Origin: Cupriavidus basilensis
GTDB taxonomy: Bacteria > Pseudomonadota > Gammaproteobacteria > Burkholderiales > Burkholderiaceae
Assembly (NCBI RefSeq): GCF_000832305.1
Contig: NZ_CP010537.1
Location: 2,852,001-2,916,000 of the forward strand
DNA length: 64,000 nucleotides
Direction: 5' to 3'
A model generated the notes under the pieces. That model worked only from the letters and a program-made list of their open reading frames with translations. It did no database searches and was not told the DNA's origin. A program made the position numbers and the translations under genes. Below, in pieces: positions 9,664 through 19,583 of this stretch. The stretch's first letter is position 1. Each line of letters opens with the position of its first letter.

Positions 9664-10769
9664 TCCTCCACTCCTCTAGCAAAATTCCCTGCCATTGATT
9701 CGATGCTGTAGCGATCTGCGGAAACAAGAGCACCTTCTCTCATTTTGAGACGGAAATTTGCGTTATTCAAAAGACTATCGATAGCCTTCGCATAGCAATC
9801 CGTGGATTCTTCGACTATCAATCCGTTAAATCCATTCTCCAAGTATTCAATTTCCGGGCTATGAATTTTCAAGTCAGTAGTAATCACCGGAAGACCAGCA
9901 CAAAATGCATCCACAACCCCTAAACCTACCAGCCCTGGGTTCAGCCAAATATCGCCAAGCTTCAACATGATCGCTTTTTGTCGGTCAAATAGAGGACCGA
10001 CGTATTGGACCCACTCTCTATCACTCGCGAATTCCCTCACTGCTCCCTCCAGCGCTCCACCACCGATGATTAAGAGGCGAAAATTCGGATTCCTTTCTCT
10101 AATGAGTTGAGTTGACTCAAAAAGAATATCTAGCCTTTTATTTCTATAAAGGCTTCCGCAATATATGCCAATGAGATTTTCCTCTCCCCAGCCCAAGCGA
10201 CTCCTGGCATCGCCTAGTTCCGCAGGCGTTATGTCCGCCAATTGCCTCCGAAGTTCGGAAGTATCAAGAGCATTGTCGACAATGGTGATTCGATTTGAAT
10301 CATAACCCTGCAATTCCACGTAATCCGCGGATCCTTTAGTGTATGCGAACCACCAGTCCGCCCAATGCAGGGTCCGACGCTTCCAGCGCTCCCCGAGAGT
10401 GCCGGATACCGCCTGTCGGTCACGCCCATGCCCCCAGAAAGCGATCCGCTTAAGTCCCAAAATATGCAGAGCCATAAGTAAGTAGTTCAGGGCATGTTTA
10501 TTAGCATGCTCAATCACAATCAAATCAGCTCGCAACCAAGACATGAGTGTTGGCAAAACCAGTAACTTTCCAAATAGGCGAATCGATCGTACTCTTCTTC
10601 CCAGCGGAACTTCCAAATCACCGTGATCTCCCCGTTCGGCTTCCTCCGGCCACGGTGTACCGTACACAACCTCGAGGTCAACACCTTTCTGATCCAGTTC
10701 TTTCTTCAGTTGAATAAAAAAAGGCAGTCGGTACCTCTTCATAACCGGCTGAATAATGCAAATGCGCAT
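9645..10769 (-). CDS. Glycosyltransferase family 4
   Basis: 374-residue GT-B transferase with N-terminal IQPVMKRYRLPFFIQLKKEL, a motif seen in transferases that begin with QP.....R.PFF, and C-terminal LIGIYCGSLYRNKRLDIL, LLIIGGGALEG and GLGVVDAFCAGLPVITTD. The last motif has Asp in place of the first Glu of the usual E-x7-E signature, while PEIEYLENG supplies the second acidic residue; the enzyme may still be active. It is translationally coupled to its neighbours (19-bp overlap downstream, one base from the GT2 gene upstream). Confidence 0.88.
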   Translation of the reverse strand: MRICIIQPVMKRYRLPFFIQLKKELDQKGVDLEVVYGTPWPEEAERGDHGDLEVPLGRRVRSIRLFGKLLVLPTLMSWLRADLIVIEHANKHALNYLLMALHILGLKRIAFWGHGRDRQAVSGTLGERWKRRTLHWADWWFAYTKGSADYVELQGYDSNRITIVDNALDTSELRRQLADITPAELGDARSRLGWGEENLIGIYCGSLYRNKRLDILFESTQLIRERNPNFRLLIIGGGALEGAVREFASDREWVQYVGPLFDRQKAIMLKLGDIWLNPGLVGLGVVDAFCAGLPVITTDLKIHSPEIEYLENGFNGLIVEESTDCYAKAIDSLLNNANFRLKMREGALVSADRYSIESMAGNFARGVEECLRVS

Positions 10770-10770
10770 T

Positions 10771-11622
10771 TCAATCTCGTGGAGATATTTCTTTGATTAG
10801 AAATCTGACGTAAGGCCAGGCAAAGAATAATGGCCACGCTACTGAACCATGGCGAGACGTAAAGTACAACCAGGAACGAGGAGGCAATCCCTTAGGGCCC
10901 ATCAACTTCTTCCAGCGTGCGCGAAACGGAAGGTCGCGGTCTGCTTCAGTTCCTGCTACGGGATTATTGGAACAGTAACCCATTACTCCACCCGCAACGA
11001 AGATACGAAAGCCTGCAGCACGAGCGCGGAGTGCATAATCGATGTCCCCCATAGCATGCTCATAGACCGGATCGAGGTTATCAAGCCGCTCCACAATTTG
11101 GCGCGGTATCAGCACAATATTGCCGTTCATGGCTTGACATTCTATGGTCTCCTCTGGATGCCACACCTTGCGAAATTGCAATGGACGAATCGCACTGACG
11201 CGCTCCATTCCAGCGTACGTGAGATTCTTGGTGATTCTGTCCACAGTAGCGCCAACGACAATCACCGCATGACCGACCTTCCCGCTCAACTGTTCATAAG
11301 CACTTAGCAGACGATCAAGCGCATCCTCACTCAACATGGTGTCATCATTTAACCAAAGCACAAAATCGGGCCGCGCACGCATTGCCACTTCCTGCGCCCG
11401 ATGCATACCTCGATTCCAAAAAAGAGAACCGTCTCCGTGTTCGATCTTCACAAGGGGAAAATCTTCTTTGACGGCATCTACTGTTCCATCGCTACTGCCA
11501 TCGTCGACAAGCACCGCATCTAAGCGAACACTATTCGACCTGCGGTTTAAAAACAGCGCCCGCAGGCACGACAAGGTTGTCATCTTTCGATTATGACAGG
11601 TTATTAATGCTGTTATATGCAC
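10771..11622 (-). CDS. Glycosyltransferase family 2
   Basis: An inverting GT-A transferase of 283 residues. It opens with ITALITCHNR and carries the nucleotide-sugar-binding VDDGSSDGTVDAV at about residues 40-52 and the metal-binding WLNDDT at about 90-95 (DXD-like). It is followed by the FRKVWHPEETIECQAMNGN and VYEHAMGDIDYALRARAAG blocks typical of rhamnosyltransferase-like GT2 enzymes. It is the only GT2 enzyme in the cluster. It lies 34 bp from the polymerase-like gene upstream in the same transcript. Confidence 0.9.
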   Translation of the reverse strand: MHITALITCHNRKMTTLSCLRALFLNRRSNSVRLDAVLVDDGSSDGTVDAVKEDFPLVKIEHGDGSLFWNRGMHRAQEVAMRARPDFVLWLNDDTMLSEDALDRLLSAYEQLSGKVGHAVIVVGATVDRITKNLTYAGMERVSAIRPLQFRKVWHPEETIECQAMNGNIVLIPRQIVERLDNLDPVYEHAMGDIDYALRARAAGFRIFVAGGVMGYCSNNPVAGTEADRDLPFRARWKKLMGPKGLPPRSWLYFTSRHGSVAWPLFFAWPYVRFLIKEISPRD

Positions 11623-11656
11623 AATTCAACTCACATAGATTATTAACGGAAAAAGA

Positions 11657-12886
11657 CTATGAAAAATACTTTTTCAAATCCTCATCGCGCATAGCTCTAA
11701 ATTTCTTTGAAAGTGATATACCAACTGCCATCCAAAGGAAAATCATTCCCATATCGAAAACTGGAGGCTCTTCGATATAAAACATGACCCACCTGAACGC
11801 GATCATCAATCCAAGCATTTTCGAAAGCCAATTATTCGAGCGCCAGACGCCATAATACGCCGCCAAGAACATAATGAGAAAATATAGCGCCACACCAATC
11901 GCACCTCCATAAAGAAGGGTATTCAAAAATCCCACCTCTGTACCGTACCGACGTGTGTCAACTAAATCCTCGAAATCGAAATCCGTATCATATGACCCCG
12001 CTGCACCCTCGCCCATAACGAATGAGTCACGCTTATCTAATGTCTTAAAAACATCAACATACAAAAATGTTCTAGTATCGCCAGTCAGATTTTCATCTAG
12101 GCCGTCAAGTCTTTTTGCATTCGCATTAATTTTGCTGATTTCGGCAAACGGATTAAATTGACCAGAATACCCGCCCCACAGCCCAAGTAATGGTGCTGCC
12201 ATCATCAGTATCACCCCCCACTTCAAGACAGCTCGTGGAATCAGATCTCTGAAATAGTATGACAGCACCATAGCCAGAGCAAATGAAATTCTTAGAGCAT
12301 TTGCGCGAAAACCCATTGCAAATCCTAAAGAGCACAGGGCAACGACAAACACAACCAGCCTATCCCGCGGCCTCAAATATGGAGAGAATAGCAATATCAC
12401 CGCGATGGGGGCCACCATAAATGCATAAAACTCCCCCCCAATGCTCCACGAGAAATAAAGAAACACAAAAGACAGAACAAATATCTTCCTGACGATTAGC
12501 AGAACCAGATTCCGAAAACCAACCAAGCAGATCCCCGCGACGATTGAAAAGTGCAACGACAGCCGTAGGACATTTTCGGTCAATAGATTTTTCCATTCCC
12601 AATAGTCGTTAGCGGAAGCTATTCCTCGCAATATCTGGAACAGACTCCAATAAGCTAACAACCAAAACAAACAATAGGCACGCCAAGGAATATCACCCTT
12701 TATGTCTTTCCGCATTCTAAAAAACAAGAATAAAATCAGGAAAAACGAGGTATACCCCACAGAGGCGGCCAGATACGTCAACCCGCCCAACTTGGTCATG
12801 CCATCAATATATTGGAGACGGTAAAAAAAATCTCGAATAAATATTACTAAAAATGATAAAACCACCAATCTGGAGGCACGCATCAA
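11657..12886 (-). CDS. O-antigen/exopolysaccharide polymerase-like integral membrane protein (Wzy candidate)
   Basis: 409 residues with about ten to eleven hydrophobic segments spread over the whole length and a large loop at about residues 245-310 (FNPFAEISKINANAK...FEDLVDTRRYGTEVG). That layout, and the position between transferases and flippase, fits Wzy, which joins repeat units on the periplasmic side. Wzy proteins have little sequence conservation, so the call rests on topology and context. The ...GTEVGFLNTLLYGG segment resembles the G.E..... motif after the large loop in known O-antigen ligases/polymerases. Markedly AT-rich codon use. Confidence 0.75.
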   Translation of the reverse strand: MMRASRLVVLSFLVIFIRDFFYRLQYIDGMTKLGGLTYLAASVGYTSFFLILFLFFRMRKDIKGDIPWRAYCLFWLLAYWSLFQILRGIASANDYWEWKNLLTENVLRLSLHFSIVAGICLVGFRNLVLLIVRKIFVLSFVFLYFSWSIGGEFYAFMVAPIAVILLFSPYLRPRDRLVVFVVALCSLGFAMGFRANALRISFALAMVLSYYFRDLIPRAVLKWGVILMMAAPLLGLWGGYSGQFNPFAEISKINANAKRLDGLDENLTGDTRTFLYVDVFKTLDKRDSFVMGEGAAGSYDTDFDFEDLVDTRRYGTEVGFLNTLLYGGAIGVALYFLIMFLAAYYGVWRSNNWLSKMLGLMIAFRWVMFYIEEPPVFDMGMIFLWMAVGISLSKKFRAMRDEDLKKYFS

Positions 12887-13303
12887 GTAGTTCGCCCTAC
12901 ATCATTAAACGATGTATCATAAAAGATATCCGCTCTGTTCTTGCACAGCCTGCATTTATAGCGACTCATAGCAGCGGCCTCGAATGCGCAGCCAGGCGCT
13001 GCAGGAAATTTCTCTCGAAGCCATCTTTACCTCTAAAACCAGCTATTTTGAAATTAAATACACACCGCAATACGCTTACGTGCCCTTAAAATAATCCGGC
13101 ACGAAGAAACTCATTCGATCGCTATAATTATTTATCTGACAAAATACAACGAGCATATTCAGGCTGCCGTCAACTTATTATTTCTCCATCGCCCACAGCC
13201 ATAATACGAAATCAAAAATAGATGAGGCCAACTAACAAATATAATCCATTGATGTTATTTCTCACTCTACTCAATCACAAATGAGGTCGCAAATCGAGGC
13301 AAC
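12887..13303. other. AT-rich intergenic gap inside the transferase cluster
   Basis: About 420 bp with no supported coding sequence on either strand. It separates the Wzy-like/GT2 block from the next GT4 gene, all on the minus strand. It may hold an internal promoter or be the relic of a lost gene; stop codons are frequent in all frames and no motif stands out. Confidence 0.5.
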
Positions 13304-14467
13304 TCACGTGGAGCGAAATTCACCGGTCCTATATAGTTCGGCATATTTCATCGGCCCATTAGATAATCCATAATTCTCGCGAACTGCTTCTGCTTGCCGC
13401 CTCCCTAACGACCGTCGCTGATCATTTGATAAACCACACATACTGACCATCGCGGAAGCGATTGCGGAGGGATTCGGTTCAACGTATAGGATTCCGGCCA
13501 CTCGATCTCGAAAGTCACTCAAAGCCTCGACATTAGAGAGAACGGCGGGTACCCCTGCGGCCATCGCTTCAACCGCGGCGACACCAAACCCTTCTTCAGA
13601 ACTAGGCATCAAGTAGACGTCAGCGGCATGTAAATACGGCAAGGGGTTCTCGACGACCCCAGCACACCGAATTCGATCTTGAACACCCAGAGCTCGACTA
13701 ATCGTTTCAAGGGGTGCACCCTCGCCCTGTGGCCCGACTTGGATATACAAGACTCTTAAGGAGTCGTCTATCTTTCCCAGAGCCTCGACAATCATTCCGT
13801 AGTTCTTATATGACCAGTTCCCCCCAAGGGATATAAAGACGCACAGGTCATCCGGAAGATCCAGGATCCTTCTAGCCTCTTGTCGTTGACTTTCTGTTGG
13901 AACCACATATTTGTCGCTATCGTACCAATTAGGTATCAATGGGTTCCTCACGCGATAACGATTCCATTCATTCCTTTGACCGGATGGGCTGTTCGAAATA
14001 AGGGTTACTCTTAATATCCTTCGCATAACCTGGCGCTCGACAAATTTTCGCCAGCGTAGAAACCCTCTAAACCTAAATATATGATGAACTGTACGTAAGA
14101 GAAGAATGGAATATCCCAAGTATAGGCGAGTCGTGGCGGCAAATATTGGGCTAGCTCTCTCAGTATGGAGATGAACGATATCGAATTTTCCTTCTCTTAA
14201 TAAACGACCAACAGAGATAAAAAATGATAAACGCTTGGCAAACGCGATGTGATGAATACGATAGCCCGCCTTTTCTAGCACCTCTGCGTATTCACCAACT
14301 GACGAGCCAGTGCTAAGAAGATGGATCTCAGCTTCCTTCTGCCAGAGTGATGCGGCGCTGAGTACCATCGCCTCACCGCCAGATGGCTTCAACTCCGCAA
14401 ATATATGCAGGATTCTAATTTTACTTTGGTCGACCGAGTGATTTTCATTTACGCGCTTTAGATGCAT
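13304..14467 (-). CDS. Glycosyltransferase family 4
   Basis: 387-residue GT-B transferase. After a short leader the first strand is IRILHIFAELKPSGGEAMV, and the C-terminal half has CVFISLGGNWSYKNYGMIVEAL, IQVGPQGEGA and the signature SSEEGFGVAAVEAMAAGVPAVLSNVEAL. The frame stays open to 14740, where it overlaps the neighbouring gene heavily; ATG 14467 removes that overlap and places the Rossmann strand about 20 residues from the start, so I use it. Ten bases separate it from the stop of the gene upstream. Confidence 0.9.
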   Translation of the reverse strand: MHLKRVNENHSVDQSKIRILHIFAELKPSGGEAMVLSAASLWQKEAEIHLLSTGSSVGEYAEVLEKAGYRIHHIAFAKRLSFFISVGRLLREGKFDIVHLHTERASPIFAATTRLYLGYSILLLRTVHHIFRFRGFLRWRKFVERQVMRRILRVTLISNSPSGQRNEWNRYRVRNPLIPNWYDSDKYVVPTESQRQEARRILDLPDDLCVFISLGGNWSYKNYGMIVEALGKIDDSLRVLYIQVGPQGEGAPLETISRALGVQDRIRCAGVVENPLPYLHAADVYLMPSSEEGFGVAAVEAMAAGVPAVLSNVEALSDFRDRVAGILYVEPNPSAIASAMVSMCGLSNDQRRSLGRRQAEAVRENYGLSNGPMKYAELYRTGEFRST

Positions 14468-14477
14468 TTTACAGACC

Positions 14478-15653
14478 TTACAAAACGAGTTCTGCGTATA
14501 TCTTCTGATACGCATCCGCCACCGCGCTAATGTGAAACCTTTCTTGCGCAAGAGCCTTACCTCGCATGCCGAGCCGTTTACGTTCCGCAGAAGACTGGGC
14601 GAGCTGACACAACCCGGCGCAGATCGCTTTTGGCGATGAGACATCCAAGAGGATGCCTGCGTTTCCACCATCCAGAGTCCATGGCACCCCCCCGCTGGAT
14701 CGCCCCCCGATGACTGGGATGCCAAGCGCCATCGCCTCAATAGGCGGCATTGGTTGCGCTTCCTCCAGTGAGGGATGCAGGAGTATGTCGACCTCTATGG
14801 CGAGGCGATCTAGAACATTCTGATGCGAAGTCCGTCCTGCAAACTCAATGCCATCATCATATCCTTTATCTTTTGCCCATTTTTGCGCTGCTTCACTCGT
14901 TCCATAATCCGGACCAAACATAATCATCCTGGCATCCGGAAAATCATTCTTAAATAGCGAAAAAGCCTCGATTGCTGCCTCACCATTCTTTAATAAGCTC
15001 CAGCTTGAAAGAATCGTTGCGATTCGTATTCCATGAGATTCGCCCCTTTCAACTCTGGATTTTGAAAATAAATATCCCGGCATTCCATTCGGAATTACTT
15101 CCATTTTCCCACGATACAACATGAATCGCTTAATATGATTGGCAACATAGGGGGACACAGAGACAACCCGAGTGGCGCGCCGTAATACCTGGTAGGCCAT
15201 TAAGGTACGCGCAATCCGGTAGGGTATAAAATTGTGCCTCAGTATCGTAATCGGAGCATCGTGAGCTGTAATGACATGCGGAATCCCGCTAGCCTGTGCC
15301 GCTAGGGCATATTCATAAGTCCACTGCGCGTGTAGCACATCCGGCGCCTCACGCGCAATGGTTTCCCTTATGTATTTACACTCAGCATAGAAAAAATCTC
15401 TTGCCCTTCGCGGACGAAATGGTCCTATGCAAATTCGTAGATTCTCACCTTCCAGAATAATTTCATTATGCACAGCGGGATCTAATGAAATGATCAACAA
15501 TCGTACACCTCGTCGCAGCAACTCTCCCGATAGAAGATTAACTGGCGTACCGCCAAGGCCAATAGGCAAATCATCCCTCCACTGCCCGGGGTTCAAGTGA
15601 TCGCGAAAATCTGCCAAACGGATCGGGCCCAACATACCAACGGTGTAGCTCAT
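14478..15653 (-). CDS. Glycosyltransferase family 4
   Basis: 391 residues. N-terminal GGTPVNLLSGELLRRG for acceptor binding, DVLHAQWTYEYALAA, then C-terminal RIATILSSWSLLKNGEAAIEAF, MIMFGPDYG and the donor-site signature LLHPSLEEAQPMPPIEAMALGIPVIGG.SSGGVPWTL. The LEEAQ.MPP.EAMA variant and SSGGV in place of ..GG(I/V)PE form a recognisable GT4 subclass found in exopolysaccharide clusters. Its start codon overlaps the stop of the next upstream gene by four bases, indicating coupled translation. Confidence 0.9.
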   Translation of the reverse strand: MSYTVGMLGPIRLADFRDHLNPGQWRDDLPIGLGGTPVNLLSGELLRRGVRLLIISLDPAVHNEIILEGENLRICIGPFRPRRARDFFYAECKYIRETIAREAPDVLHAQWTYEYALAAQASGIPHVITAHDAPITILRHNFIPYRIARTLMAYQVLRRATRVVSVSPYVANHIKRFMLYRGKMEVIPNGMPGYLFSKSRVERGESHGIRIATILSSWSLLKNGEAAIEAFSLFKNDFPDARMIMFGPDYGTSEAAQKWAKDKGYDDGIEFAGRTSHQNVLDRLAIEVDILLHPSLEEAQPMPPIEAMALGIPVIGGRSSGGVPWTLDGGNAGILLDVSSPKAICAGLCQLAQSSAERKRLGMRGKALAQERFHISAVADAYQKIYAELVL

Positions 15654-16876
15654 CGCCTGCTGTTCTCAGAAAAATAATTTGCACTTCTCTTCTCTGCACT
15701 TTCGATCGCCGTCAGGCCAGATCCGCGCAGCCCAGCAAGCCACAGCGGGCCAAGAACAGTGGGCCGGAACTTCTCCTGATATCGCTTCGTCGTAGCGGCT
15801 GCTATTCTTCTATATATATCAGCATCTTCCAGAAGGCCAATTAACAACTCAGCGCCGCGGCCCGCGTCGTTAAGCGGCCAAAATAACCCCTCCACGCCGT
15901 CATCAACTATCTCCGGAATCCCTCCCACCTCAGCAGCCAGTATTGGTTTTCCGTACGACAATGCTTCGATGAGAGTAAGAGGCATATTTTCGATTGTTGC
16001 CGAATGAACAAGGGCACGATGCCTAGAAAGCAGGAGTGCGGCGTCTGGCACAAATCCGACTAAATGCAGCTGATCCGTTATTTCTAGTTTCTCGGCCAAT
16101 GCTACCAAACCTGTCCTATCCGGACCGTCACCGGCTATCGTTAGTGTGTAGCGATATCCTCTACGTTTAGCCTCGAAAAGAACGTTTAACAAATAAGATT
16201 GGTTCTTTCTCGCCTCTAGAGTCCCTATTGCCAGGAGATCGCGATCAATGGATATTACTGTGTTATCTTCACTAGCCGGTGGCAGCGGAAAATTGGCAAT
16301 GACATGTTGGTCAACGAAAGCGAGCTCTGGTAGACGCTGCAGCACCAAGCGGCGCATGAATTCGGAAACAAAAATAATGGTATCAAGTTTCGGCAGCACA
16401 ATTCTTTCATTGTCTAAGAGATTGTTCCAGAGTGCACCACCTTCATGGGTGTTTCCACTCAAGACGTTCTCGAATCCCTCAGAAACGTTAAAATGCACCA
16501 CGCCAACTAGTCGAAAAACAAACCCCCTCTCTCGCAATTTAAGTGCTACACGAGCGCTCAAAGGATCTTGGGCGTATACTATTTTTGATATGCCCGCTCC
16601 ATTTGTTAGCGCTCGAATTAACTGCGCAGCGAGCAATTTGGCATTAAATGCGCGGTTCCAAAGTATCGCGCTCTCGCGACTCACGGCACCGAATGCACGA
16701 CAAATTATGCCCCCAAATCGGCGTAGCCACCGACTAGCATCGTAGGGCGTGGCAATCGTTACAGACATCCCCTCTGAAGTCGCGCACCGAGCTATAGCAT
16801 TTAGGTGCGTTTGTACACCGCAGCGCCCCTGCGCAGGTAGGAGGGTGGCAATAATCAATTGATCAATATTACTCAT
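15650..16876 (-). CDS. Glycosyltransferase family 4 (paralogue of 8518-9663)
   Basis: 408-residue GT-B transferase. See the shared motifs under 8518-9663: GVQTHL at the front, VYAQDPLSARVAL, IFVSEFMRR, LLAIGTLEARKNQSYLL, LTIAGDGPD, and the signature ENMPLTLIEALSYGKPILAAEVGGIPEIVDDG. The frame extends to 16906, but ATG 16876 starts at the usual distance from the first strand, has a GGGGA box 8 nt upstream and just clears the flippase stop codon. Together with its paralogue it suggests two chemically related linkages in the repeat unit. Confidence 0.9.
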   Translation of the reverse strand: MSNIDQLIIATLLPAQGRCGVQTHLNAIARCATSEGMSVTIATPYDASRWLRRFGGIICRAFGAVSRESAILWNRAFNAKLLAAQLIRALTNGAGISKIVYAQDPLSARVALKLRERGFVFRLVGVVHFNVSEGFENVLSGNTHEGGALWNNLLDNERIVLPKLDTIIFVSEFMRRLVLQRLPELAFVDQHVIANFPLPPASEDNTVISIDRDLLAIGTLEARKNQSYLLNVLFEAKRRGYRYTLTIAGDGPDRTGLVALAEKLEITDQLHLVGFVPDAALLLSRHRALVHSATIENMPLTLIEALSYGKPILAAEVGGIPEIVDDGVEGLFWPLNDAGRGAELLIGLLEDADIYRRIAAATTKRYQEKFRPTVLGPLWLAGLRGSGLTAIESAEKRSANYFSENSRR

Positions 16877-16878
16877 TC

Positions 16879-18390
16879 CTAGTATCCCCAACGTCGCATA
16901 CACCACGTAAGTGGTTCTGGCAAACGCCCGGCTGAAGCGGCAAATAATCCAACAACATCACGTCCAATCAGCCAGCGACCGAAAAACAGGACAACAACAG
17001 CGCAAAATAGGCCCGTTCCAAATAGTACGCCGGCCAACCGTAGGGCCGGGTTTTGTAACCAATTTTGGAGTAAATGATCCATGCTGGCCGCTAGGGCAGC
17101 TGCAAAACAGCCGACGATCAATGGACCCGATATCGCCCGTACAAATTGCACCCAACGGGCTTCGCATATCCGGAGGGCGAGACCCGTAATCAGCAAACAA
17201 CGCAAAATATATACGCTAAGCACTGCCCACGGCACGGCGAAAATGGAAACATTCGCTGCCCAACTCAAAGCGAATGCAAGCGCGAGAAGACTAAACGCAT
17301 GTATGCTGGCCTCACTCCTCGCTTTTCCAAGGCCAAGGAGAAGTGGCCCGCCGAGCGCAAGTAGGACATTGATCGGCATAGCTAACGCCAACGGTGTAAG
17401 CAAAGACTTGGCTGGCAACCATGCCTCACCATAAACACCAAGAATGGTTGTCTGCGGTATTGCCGCCAGTGTTAAGAACGCAGGTATGAGCAACATCGCA
17501 ACTCCACCAACTGAAGCCAGATAGGAGCGTCGCACCGATGCGATGTCAGTCTGACCGCGCGAGTAGGCAGAGAACAGCACACTTTGAACAGCTGAGACAA
17601 AGGCGTTCATAGGCGTCGCAACAAGATTCATGGTGCGGTTGTAGAGTCCAAGCTCCACGATGCCGAAAATCCTCCCAACGATGGCGGCATCAAGATTGCT
17701 AATTCCCCAACTGCTGACATTCCCAGCGAGTACCCCAGATCCGAACGCTAGCATTCCGCCACCCGGCATGCGTAGCGTCGGTTGTAATGAGTGACGAACT
17801 CGGAGATAAAGCGCGGCCGAAGTGATTATGGCCTGCGTCAACTGGGCCACCACCAGCGCCCAGACCCCAGCGCCTGCCCAAGCCATAGGTAATCCGACAG
17901 CAATATAGCCCGTGAGGTAGCCCCCAATACTCGCCAGTTGAATCGCGCGAAAGTTCATTTGACGGCGCAATATGGCCGCAGAGGTCTGCCCAGAAGCTTG
18001 CAGGACAAAGAGTAGTGCCATGGCCTGCACTACTTGCACGGCATTGGGCTTGCCGAAAAATATGCCTATGAGCGGCGCCAAGCTGGCTACAACAACGCTG
18101 AATACCAAGCCAACAACAATTTGCACGGTAAAGGCGAAGCGGATGTCCAATGGTGTAATATTCTGGCGCTGAACTAATGCTGATGCCAAACCGAAATCAG
18201 CAATCAAATTTCCAAGGCCGATAACTATCCAGGCGATCGCCACCAGCCCGAAAGGTTCCGGGCCGAGTAATCTTGCCAAGACAATACCGATGATAAATTG
18301 CACCAACGCACGAACGGTATTCCCGAAGGCGTTCCACTTAAGCGCAGTGAATCCTCTTGAAGTTTTATTTTGTGATTTCAATTTTGTCAC
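16879..18390 (-). CDS. Wzx-type oligosaccharide flippase
   Basis: A 503-residue protein of the MOP/polysaccharide-transport superfamily with about 12-14 hydrophobic helices. The N terminus (ALKWNAFGNTVRALVQFIIGIVLARLLGPEPFGLVAIA) is characteristic of the Wzx/WzxC flippases of colanic-acid-type loci. It should move the lipid-linked repeat unit to the periplasmic face for polymerisation. It is the first gene of the AT-rich block in transcription order and is followed by the polysaccharide transferases; 75 bp separate it from gmd. Confidence 0.9.
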   Translation of the reverse strand: MTKLKSQNKTSRGFTALKWNAFGNTVRALVQFIIGIVLARLLGPEPFGLVAIAWIVIGLGNLIADFGLASALVQRQNITPLDIRFAFTVQIVVGLVFSVVVASLAPLIGIFFGKPNAVQVVQAMALLFVLQASGQTSAAILRRQMNFRAIQLASIGGYLTGYIAVGLPMAWAGAGVWALVVAQLTQAIITSAALYLRVRHSLQPTLRMPGGGMLAFGSGVLAGNVSSWGISNLDAAIVGRIFGIVELGLYNRTMNLVATPMNAFVSAVQSVLFSAYSRGQTDIASVRRSYLASVGGVAMLLIPAFLTLAAIPQTTILGVYGEAWLPAKSLLTPLALAMPINVLLALGGPLLLGLGKARSEASIHAFSLLALAFALSWAANVSIFAVPWAVLSVYILRCLLITGLALRICEARWVQFVRAISGPLIVGCFAAALAASMDHLLQNWLQNPALRLAGVLFGTGLFCAVVVLFFGRWLIGRDVVGLFAASAGRLPEPLTWCMRRWGY

Positions 18391-18465
18391 TAATTAAATT
18401 TAATCAATATAAAATTATAGCCAACAAATAATAATTGATTAACCTCAAGGCGCTTTTCGTTAAAT

Positions 18466-19554
18466 CTATGCCACTCTTACAGACATCTTGTAACCATGAG
18501 ATTTGAGGAGCACGTGCCGCTGCGCCTCCGCCAAATCGTGTGCGACCATTTCTTTACACATTTCCTGAACCGTGATTTCGGGAGTCCAGCCCAGCTTTTG
18601 CCTGGCTTTAGTCGGGTCACCAAGTAGGGTTTCAACTTCCGCCGGGCGGAAGTAGCGAGGATCGACTTTGACGATCGGTCGATCGCCCCAGTAGCCGATT
18701 TCGTCGATTCCCCTACCTTCCCACTTCACTTTCATCCCGAGCTCCGCCGCCGTCCACTCAATGAACTGGCGGACACTGTATTGCACCCCCGTAGCAATCA
18801 CGAAATCCTCCGGATGATCTTGCTGCAACATTAGCCATTGCATACGCACGTAGTCCTTCGCATGGCCCCAGTCGCGCAATGCGTCCAAATTGCCCATATA
18901 AAGGCAATCCTCCAATCCTTGGTGGATGTTAGCCAAGCCCCTGGTGATTTTTCGGGTAACGAACGTTTCGCCACGACGGGGGCTCTCATGATTAAATAGA
19001 ATGCCGTTGCAGGCGTACATGCCGTACGCCTCCCGGTAGTTCACCGTAATCCAGTAAGCGTACATCTTAGCGACCGCATACGGGCTACGCGGATAGAAGG
19101 GGGTCGTTTCCCTCTGCGGTGTCTCTTGGACCAATCCGTACAGTTCGGACGTGGACGCCTGATAGAAGCGAGTCTTTTCCTCTAACCCCAAAATACGGAT
19201 TGCTTCCAGAATACGTAAGGTTCCCATCGCGTCGACGTCAGCAGTATATTCTGGGCTTTCAAAGCTCACGGCCACATGGCTTTGTGCTCCAAGATTGTAG
19301 ATTTCGTCTGGCTGAGTCTGCTGGATGATGCGTACGAGGTTACTGGTGTCGCTCAAATCCCCGTAGTGGAGATTAAATCGGGCGTTCTCCACATGGGGAT
19401 CCTCGTAGATATGATCGATTCTATCCGTATTAAAACTGGAAGCGCGGCGCTTGATTCCGTGAACCATATAGCCTTTTTCCAGCAAAAATTCGGCGAGATA
19501 TGAACCGTCTTGCCCGGTAATCCCGGTGATGAGGGCAACTTTTGCTTGTTTCAT
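18466..19554 (-). CDS. gmd: GDP-mannose 4,6-dehydratase
   Basis: Converts GDP-D-mannose to GDP-4-keto-6-deoxy-D-mannose, the precursor of GDP-L-fucose. It is an extended SDR of 361 residues with the NADP motif [15 protein letters not shown], the signature [20 protein letters not shown] and the catalytic [10 protein letters not shown] (Tyr-x3-Lys), then [21 protein letters not shown], the hallmark of Gmd. The frame extends to 19593, but ATG 19554 gives the usual N terminus ([11 protein letters not shown]) and a GGAAG box about 11 nt upstream, leaving a 29-bp gap to fcl. Codon use is more GC-rich again than in the transferase block. Confidence 0.96.
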   Translation of the reverse strand: MKQAKVALITGITGQDGSYLAEFLLEKGYMVHGIKRRASSFNTDRIDHIYEDPHVENARFNLHYGDLSDTSNLVRIIQQTQPDEIYNLGAQSHVAVSFESPEYTADVDAMGTLRILEAIRILGLEEKTRFYQASTSELYGLVQETPQRETTPFYPRSPYAVAKMYAYWITVNYREAYGMYACNGILFNHESPRRGETFVTRKITRGLANIHQGLEDCLYMGNLDALRDWGHAKDYVRMQWLMLQQDHPEDFVIATGVQYSVRQFIEWTAAELGMKVKWEGRGIDEIGYWGDRPIVKVDPRYFRPAEVETLLGDPTKARQKLGWTPEITVQEMCKEMVAHDLAEAQRHVLLKSHGYKMSVRVA

Positions 19555-19583
19555 AGAGAAATAATCTTCCTGGAGGTCAATAA

